A stretch of 64,000 nucleotides of DNA from assembly GCA_025084515.1 (NCBI GenBank), contig JAJAGP010000224.1, positions 124,001 through 188,000 on the forward strand. Direction: 5' to 3'. Of the stretch, positions 57,380 through 64,000 are shown piece after piece. The position numbers and the translations under genes are program-made. The notes beneath the pieces are model-generated. The model searched no databases. It was not told the DNA's origin and saw only the letters and a list, made by a program, of their open reading frames with translations. This DNA is from Ancistrus triradiatus (taxonomy: Eukaryota; Chordata; Actinopteri; Siluriformes; Loricariidae). Each line of letters starts with the position of its first letter. The stretch's first letter is position 1.

Positions 57380-58105
57380 CCTTAATGTTTAAGGTTTATT
57401 GTAGTTTTGTTTTGTTTTGTTACTTTTTTAAGATTATTTAGCTTTTGTATATTTTAGTTTATTGTGTTTCTATTATAAGACTGAAGTTATTTCTAATATA
57501 AGTGAGGAACACTTCACACTGCAATTGGCATAACATGTTTAAGGTATTATTACTGGTCTACAATTAAAATGTTATGCAGACAAACAATAAGGGTTTACCC
57601 AAAATAAGACATTCTCTGACTGTTCACGTTAGTTTTTCATCATCCATGAAATATGGGTATAGTAAAAAAAAAATTATTTATGTTGAATAAAGAACAGTTA
57701 ATTATGACTAGAAATCAGGTGTTTGTTCATGAAAGAAGAGAGACTAGTTTCTCTCTGTGCACACACTGTTACTGCCAGCCACCATTTTACTCCCTCATAT
57801 GCTAATTTTATGTTTCCTTGTCAGTTACATTAGTTTCACAGGTTCAGTTGTGAGTTTTTATTTTATTATATACAGTCAACCCAAGTATTTGAATGCACCG
57901 GGATCTGGAAAACAATTTGGGTAGTAAATATTAAAATAGCAGGAGCCCTGTTTTCAAATCCTACCTCATTCCTGTATATTTCAGTCACTCTTCTACTTTC
58001 AATTATATCAGCATCATAATCATTCACCAGGGGCTTTATGACAGGCTCCCTTGTGTAGTGTCTGCGTAATGGCTGGACTTGGCCTGTGGTTATTCTCATT
58101 ATGTG
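56910..58105. other. AT-rich stretch with (TA)n tract
   Basis: A (TA)n run of about 20 units lies at 57337-57373, running into CACACA. Outside it there is nothing I can name. Confidence 0.5.
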
Positions 58106-58109
58106 TTTC

Positions 58110-58111
<2 letters not shown>

Positions 58112-58172
<61 letters not shown>
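58112..58172. repeat. (TG)n microsatellite
   Basis: About thirty uninterrupted TG units; the longest run in the window together with 60366-60426. Confidence 0.97.
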
Positions 58173-58173
<1 letters not shown>

Positions 58174-58233
58174 GCTAGACTTGTGAGGACCAAATGTCCC
58201 TAGAATGATAGGAAAATTATACATTAACACTTA

Positions 58234-58519
58234 CAATGGTGTGAAAAAGTGTTTGCCCCCTTCCTGATTTCCAATTTTTTTGCATGTTTGTCACACTTAA
58301 GTGTTTCAGAACATCAAACCAATTTAAATATTAGTCAAAGACAACACAAGTAAACATAAAATGCAGTTTTTAAATGAAGGTGTTTATTATTAAGGGAGAA
58401 AAAATCCAAACCTACATGGCCCTGTGTGAAAAAGTGATTGCCCCCTAAACCTAATAACTGGTTGGGCCACCCTTAGCACCAACAACTGCAACCAAGCGTT
58501 TGTGATAACTTGCAGTGAG
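58234..58519 (-). mobile_element. Tc1-like transposon terminal fragment (another family)
   Basis: Begins CAATGGTGTGAAAAAGTGTT, with an inner repeat GTGTGAAAAAGTGATTGCCC. The fragment runs to the 3' end of the minus-strand coding region (CAACTGCAACCAAGCGTTTG) and then stops where Tigger-like sequence starts. Confidence 0.85.
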
Positions 58520-58905
58520 TTATATTAACCTGCAGTTGGCCAAAATCATTAACAGAAAACTTACTTTGATAAAGTGATGAAAAATCTCATGTAATTTAAT
58601 GAGTAATGGATTGAAAATGAAAAGTAAAAGCAAAATATTTACTCTACTGGTGAACTCAGGGCGCTAGCATAGCTGCTAAGCTAACTGCAGCCTGTGTTCT
58701 AGAGCATTCAGTTCAGTTTTTGTTTCAGTTGGCTCTTATAGACTAATCATTTTAGGACCCATGGAGACTTATTTGCTCTAAGAATACAGTACTGTAGATG
58801 TAAAAATAAAGAAGACATGATAAACAGTTGATCTTCACTGAGTAAGGGCTATTGTGAAACTGAATCACTGTGTACTGAATCATGAATCAAGTTTTGGCTG
58901 AAACG
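58520..58905 (-). mobile_element. Tigger-like element T fragment
   Basis: Reverse complement of the central part of the 807-bp copy, including ACCCATGGAGACTTATTTGC and TTGGCTGAAACGAGTCAC. No terminal repeat. It abuts a Tc1 fragment directly. Confidence 0.8.
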
Positions 58906-59287
58906 AGTCACTTATACATTTATCATTTATACAGAATAAGTGAATGGGTGAAAAAAGTTTAGACTGCAAAAACGTATTGCACACAAAGGGGAATTATTTG
59001 TGAATGCATTCAAGACCCTCTCTCTCAAATGTCACTTTTTTTTTTTTTTAAGTGTGAAGAAGTCGTCATTATACAGTTTTATTTGGACAAGTAATTGGAA
59101 TCACCTGAGGTATAAACCATTTAAATATCAATAAGGGATTATACAATGTTTCATTATCAAGGGAGAGAATGCTGAATGTGGATGAATTGAATTGAGATAA
59201 GTGTGAGGTAGACCTGTGAAAGTTATTCCTACAGGATTTAGATCTGATGAAATTTTCTGACATATAGGCACATCTCCCCGAAGGCAA

Positions 59288-59291
<4 letters not shown>

Positions 59292-59337
<46 letters not shown>

Positions 59338-59366
59338 CTCTCTCTCTCACTCACACACACACACAG
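59292..59366. repeat. (TC)n then (AC)n compound microsatellite
   Basis: About 28 TC units with one GC interruption, followed by about eight AC units. Predicted arginine/glutamate frames over it are artefacts. Confidence 0.96.
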
Positions 59367-59389
59367 GTTTTTGTCTGGAGAGGCTTTTG

Positions 59390-59845
59390 TTCACACTCCC
59401 CCTCCACACCCAACTCCACAACCCTCTGGTGCTGAGGCCACTGTGATCTTGTTGCTTAGTGGGTCAGAGTTTTTTGTTGTGGCTCAATGTAAACAATGAG
59501 AAAGAGTAAACAGGATGTCCAAGCTGTACTATTGCGGAGGTGTTTGTGTGATTCCCTCTGAAACAGATGGTTTAATCGTCTGAGACGAGGCTCCCAGCCT
59601 TTGAAATTCAAAAGAAATTCTTATTCTCTTTGATGCATTTGCTGACATCTTTCACAGTGCAGCAGGTGGATTTTAATCTTCAAAACCAAAGAAAATGCCA
59701 AGATGAATGTTTCCCCTGCTCGAAAAACCTAAAGTCACCGTCATAATAAAATGATGTGTTACTGTGCATTATGACATCCTGCACAAGGTCGTGGACTGTC
59801 AAGACCAGAATATGAGGACCCGGATATGAACGTTTTCCTAATACA
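59390..59845. other. Unique stretch, possible conserved non-coding element
   Basis: No repeat recognised. The part 59600-59700 (GATGCATTTGCTGACATC, GGTGGATTTTAATCTTC) is compositionally balanced. Function is unknown. Confidence 0.3.
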
Positions 59846-59850
59846 TGATA

Positions 59851-60228
59851 TACACTCACCAATCACTTTATTAGATACACCTCATTGTTTCTACAATCAC
59901 TGTCCATTTTATCAGTTCCACTTACCATGTGGATACACTTTGTAGTTCTACAATTACAGACTGTAGTCCATCTGTTTCTCTACATACTTTGTTAGTCCCC
60001 TTTACTCTACTCTCTAATGGTCAGGACCTCCGCTGGACCACCACAGGTCAGGTACTATTTGGGTGGAGGAACATTCTCAGCACTGCAGTGACACTGATGT
60101 GGTGGTGGTGTGTTAGTGTGTGTTGTGCTGGTATGAGTGGTTCAGACACAGCAGTGCTGCTGGATAATGTCATAAAGTGGACTCTCATAAGATGGACAAT
60201 GAGTGTAGAAACAAGAAGGAATACTGTA
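59851..60228. repeat. Hairpin-type interspersed repeat H, copy 4
   Basis: Starts CACTCACCAATCACTTTATT and follows the family landmarks. The end GGACAATGAGTGTAGAAACA is the reverse complement of the start TGTTTCTACAATCACTGTCC, so the copy has inverted ends. Confidence 0.85.
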
Positions 60229-60361
60229 GCTAAGAAAGTATTTTAAAAGGATTTAAAATACCAATAAAATGACGTAGTAAGTATTTAAAAAATAAAATAG
60301 CTTTTAATATTCTACTCTCACAAACACAATGGTTATTGGTAGCACTATTGGTAGCACTATG

Positions 60362-60365
<4 letters not shown>

Positions 60366-60426
<61 letters not shown>
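60366..60426. repeat. (TG)n microsatellite
   Basis: About thirty uninterrupted TG units. Histidine/threonine frames on the minus strand come from it. Confidence 0.97.
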
Positions 60427-60429
<3 letters not shown>

Positions 60430-61282
60430 GCAAAGGATGGGCTTCCTGTGTTGCTTGGTAATCCACAGCCCCTGGCGAGCCTGAATTGGATTAAGTTGGT
60501 TTGTTTGTTGATTTTGTTTTGGGGGCATTGTATTATAGGTAACAGTACTGTAATAACTAAAAAAATCTTGTAAGGGTTCAAATGATGTGCTGGTTAACCA
60601 GTCAAGTGAAAAGTTCTCACTGCAGAGTAAATGCACAGGCTTACTACAATTTTGATATTTTTTCAAGTAGTACGGCATTTTGGCAACAGAGTAGCACACG
60701 TGACAAATCAATCACGCTGGACATGAGAGCAGTAGAGTTGCATCAGCTTCAGTAACTCTAACATACTGTAGTTATATGTGCTTTTCAAACTCATTGCAGG
60801 ATAAACAAGCATAACTAATTTTTTGAACGTGTACAAAATGATAACTTAATTTAATTAACAGGTTAGGAATCAATCAAAGGGAAAGCAAATATGTACTATT
60901 GGGGCAGCTAATGAAATAGCTCCAAGCTAGAGCTTCATTTCTTGCAATGCCAAACGTTAATAGAAATATGCGCCATCACCAATTCATATTTTATGCTGGA
61001 ATAATTACATTTGCTCTTTAGACCAATATGTGTTAAACATAATATTTACTGTATGATCAACCCATAGAGTGTAGTACAAAAAGACAAAAAACAAAACTAC
61101 AGTAACTCTTCCACTTGGACTACCTGTTCATTCAAACTCATTCAATCATAACTTTATATGCTATAGACCTTATTCTATTTTTTATTAGTTCAAATCATCT
61201 TAGTCTATATAATTATTCTATTCTAAATTTAAATAGGGTATTATCTTTACATATACTCTTCAATTATTGTATTTAACATCTA
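60430..61282. other. No recognised gene or repeat
   Basis: AT-rich sequence with nothing I can support. Confidence 0.45.
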
Positions 61283-61283
61283 G

Positions 61284-61480
61284 GCTGCCCAAGGAGGATG
61301 GGTCCCTATTTGAGTCTTGGGTCCTCCCAAGGTTTCTTCCTATAAGGGAGTTTTTCCTTGCCACTGTCGCCGCAGACTTGCTCAACTAGGGCTTTGATCT
61401 AATATATTTGTAAAGCTGCTTTGAGACAATGCTGTGTTGTAAAAAGCGCTATATAAATAAATTTGACTTGACTTGACTTG
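61284..61480 (-). repeat. Interspersed repeat R, inverted copy
   Basis: Reverse complement of the R core: CCTTGCCACTGTCGCC, GAGACAATGCTGTGTTGT, AAAAAGCGCTATATAAATAAA, ending in tandem GACTTG units. It ends five bases before a Tc1 copy. Confidence 0.85.
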
Positions 61481-61485
61481 TAGTA

Positions 61486-62925
61486 CAGTGGTGTTTGAAA
61501 GTTTGTGAAGCCTTTAGAATTTTCTATATTTCTGCATAAATGTGACCTAAAGCATTTCAGATTTTCACACAAGTTCTAAAAGTAGATAAAGAGAACCCAG
61601 TTATGAGACAAAAAATATTATACTTGCTCATTTTTAATTGAGGGATATTATCCAATATTACATATTAGTGAGTGGCAAAAATGTGGGAACCTTTGCTTAC
61701 TGTATCTGGTGTGACCCCTTTGTGCACAATAACTTCTGTTATACCACAGTTAGTTCCCACCCCATAATGTGACTGGCTGAGAGACGTTTCTACTCGTGAC
61801 ATTATTGATGATAATGGCACTCTGACCGACGCTCTATAAGTATTACTCCATGGCATACACACACAATCTAGCAAGGACATCCATCCTAAAAAGCAGCCAA
61901 GTTACAATGACACAAGTAAAACACTGCCAAAATGAAAGCTGTAATTAGTTTATAAAATATAATGGAAGATAGAAGATGGAAGCTTTACATTGGAAGATGA
62001 AGCTATTAATGATCAACCTGAACCAAAGGTTTATCATCTTTAGGATATGGAAGCTCTGGAAAATCGAAATGAAGTCAGTACTGTAAATCAAATGCTTAAT
62101 AGGCTCAACTGAAGAGCAACAAGACTGAAGATCAGTTTTAGTCTCACCAATAAAAATGAACTGAATCAATTTCATCACTCACAAAGATGTCGTTTGCTGG
62201 AGTTAAACTCGGCGTCTTTCATTAAAGCACTCCCTCTCGTGTATTATTGATTAAGTAAACCCTTCCGCTACTTGTTGATCAGTTCTGTACATCAGCTTGG
62301 AGGATTTTTGCTCATTCCTCTCCCCAAACAGCTTTGACTCTTTTTTTGGGTTTCTATTGAGATGACATTTCTATTGGATTAAGGTCAGAACTTTTACATG
62401 GCTAATCCATGGCTAATTCTTTAACCATTCTTTGGTAGAACAATGTGTGTGCTTAGGGTTGTTGTCTTGCTGCATGACCCATGTTCTCTTGAGATTTAAT
62501 TCACAGACATGTCTTCACATTTTCCTTTGAAACTTGCTGGTATAATTCAGAATTCATTGCTCCATCAATTATGGCACAATGTCCTGGGCCAGGTACAGTA
62601 AAACAGACCCAGACCATGACACTACCACCACCATGTTTCACAGATGGCATAAGGTTATTGTGCTCTATTGCAGTGTTTGCCTTTCTCCTGGTGTAATGGT
62701 TCTATTTAAACCAAAAAGTTTTATTTTGGTCATAACCATCCATAAAACTTTTTTGTCCAATAGCCTTCTGGCTTTCTCCTTGCAACCCTGCTATGCACAT
62801 CATGGTTTCTTCAGTGTGATCCTGATCGTTTCACCTTTAAATTAATTGTTGATCCTATAGGATTAACCTATTTCTGCCACTCACAGATATGTAATATTGG
62901 ATCGTTTCCATCAATAAATAGCATT
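61486..62925 (-). mobile_element. Tc1-like transposon, copy H, with an internal insertion
   Basis: Starts CAGTGGTGTTTGAAAGTTTG after TA and follows the copy A family to about 61740. Family sequence resumes at about 62266 (GTTGATCAGTTCTGTACATC) and runs to about 62925, lacking the final terminal repeat. About 525 bp between is unrelated. Minus-strand transposase remnants have many stops. Confidence 0.88.
61741..62265. mobile_element. Unidentified 525-bp insert within Tc1 copy H
   Basis: AT-rich sequence beginning about ACCACAGTTAGTTCCCACC and ending about AACCCTTCCGCTAC. No inverted ends, target duplication or family match could be established by eye; about 20 bp of Tc1 sequence is missing at the junction. 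Confidence 0.5.
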
Positions 62926-62929
62926 ATAG

Positions 62930-63495
62930 GGACTGTATTATATTTTTTGGCTTAACGTTATTTTGTTATTATATTTTTGTTTAATCAGAGTCAGAGGGTC
63001 AGTGATTTTCAATCAAAAAGCACAAACTATAAGTCATATTAGATTTGTTTTTTTTCTTTTTAAAGAAACTGGGATCTCCAACTGAGTCTTTTTACCCTGA
63101 AGTTTACTTTGTCAGCTCCCAGAGGACAGGAGAATTTTGCCGAATATAAAAAATGCTTCCTGACTGAAAATCAATGACCCCCCTCCTGTATATAGAAAAG
63201 CCAGGTCTGTCATCTTTATATAAAAACAGCAAGAGCCTGTTCATTCCACCAGATACGTGTCTTGAGGTGTGGGTCAAAGGGTATGAGGTACAAACATCAC
63301 ATCATTCATCCTGAAGGTGATCCGTCATTCTAAATGGAAAAGAGAGATGAGTGATTACAGGTTTGTAGTTGTTGATGTCAATTGTTTTGTGGGTTGGTAT
63401 CGATCCAATGTCCTGCCCTTTATGCCCAGTGAGACAGTATTTGGGCTTCAGCCACAGTGGAGCCATTCCAATGCGTAATACCTGTCTTTCAACAG
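62930..63495. other. No recognised gene or repeat
   Basis: AT-rich with short A and T runs; nothing supportable. Confidence 0.45.
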
Positions 63496-63496
63496 G

Positions 63497-63612
63497 GGCC
63501 AAAAGTATTGGAACACACCCCCAACATGGCCAAAAGTATTGGGACATGATGCTGCACATGGCCAAATGTATTCGGACATGCCCCAGCATGAGGCCAAAAG
63601 TATTGGGACATA
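63497..63612. repeat. Short minisatellite, about 33-38 bp unit
   Basis: The phrase GGCCAAAAGTATTGG (with small changes) recurs four times at about 63497, 63529, 63559 and 63591, each followed by ACA and a variable linker. The phrase resembles ends of some fish Tc1-type elements. Confidence 0.85.
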
Positions 63613-64000
63613 AGTCATAATCTTTCCATTGGCCACATTTGAAGCACTGCTGTAGTTCCTTCGGGAATGCAGATCTAGTTCATTTATTACATTTATTTAA
63701 AACCATATTCATAGATCAAGTACAAAGGGAAATTTTCTAAAAAAAAATTTATCAAACAGTTCTTACGGTACATTAAATTAAGTGACATCCAAGACATTTA
63801 AATATACTTTGTGCTGTTTAATATAAACTTGTAGTATTCACACCTTTAAATCTGTTTTGACAGTGTTAGCATTGTGATTGTGCATTTGTTTAAGTAAATG
63901 AAGAATAGGCTGTGTTTTAATGAGTTAGTTTCATAAGTCAAATGATGTATCACTGATAGAGTTTGATAGAGAGACAAAAGCATGATCAGAAATACACTGG

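Noticed and set aside
59069..59350. Frame starting with arginine/glutamate repeats
   Set aside because: Translation of the (TC)n microsatellite.
59929..60246. 105-codon frame shared in part with 19243-19425 and 42200-42406
   Set aside because: The shared peptide follows the nucleotide repeat H and differs by indels between copies, so it is not a gene family.
60304..60711. 135-codon frame with a long threonine/histidine run
   Set aside because: The run is the translation of the (TG)n microsatellite; flanks show no recognisable domain.

Overview
The window looks like AT-rich, repeat-dense nuclear DNA of a ray-finned (teleost) fish. The evidence is the repeat content: many decayed Tc1/mariner transposons of at least seven families, pogo/Tigger-like elements and their short derivatives, hAT miniature elements, tRNA-derived SINEs with the common fish tail (GTCGCTCTGGATAAGGGCGT), a Sushi-like chromodomain Ty3/gypsy retrotransposon, and abundant (TG)n, (TC)n and (TA)n tracts. 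An otophysan such as a catfish would fit this mix, but that is inference. I recognise no intact host gene, no tRNA or rRNA gene and no CRISPR array. The window is probably intergenic or a set of large introns.

Layout. 0-14 kb: a roughly 600-bp segment that recurs near 52.3 kb, a pogo-like miniature element, a SINE, a near full-length Tc1 (3.9-5.5 kb), a second Tc1 family carrying a nested repeat (7.5-8.8 kb), a strong hairpin at 9.9 kb and a second pogo-like copy (11.4-11.9 kb). 14.3-18.3 kb: a GC-rich, internally deleted Ty3/gypsy element sits inside a Tc1 copy, with an exact 5-bp target duplication. 18.5-29 kb: Tc1 remnants, a Tigger-like element, hairpin repeats and two inverted copies of one Tc1 family. 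29-43 kb: repeats including a hAT miniature element with an 8-bp target duplication, an extreme AT palindrome, a cluster of miniature elements hosting two SINEs, and a 187-codon reading frame of unknown nature (42.9-43.5 kb). 43-64 kb: a Tigger-like copy split by a Tc1, a hAT-like host carrying two nested elements, microsatellites, a Tc1 with an unidentified 525-bp insert, and a short minisatellite.

All recognisable coding sequence belongs to mobile elements. Every transposase or polyprotein seen is broken by stops, frameshifts, deletions or loss of a catalytic residue, so nothing here looks autonomously active. The nesting gives a relative order: Tc1 copy, then gypsy; Tigger-like, then Tc1; hAT-like, then Tigger miniature and another Tc1; hairpin repeat, then SINE. 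Candidate host material is limited to two or three exon-like segments with splice-site-like borders and a few unique, possibly constrained, non-coding stretches. None can be confirmed from sequence alone.
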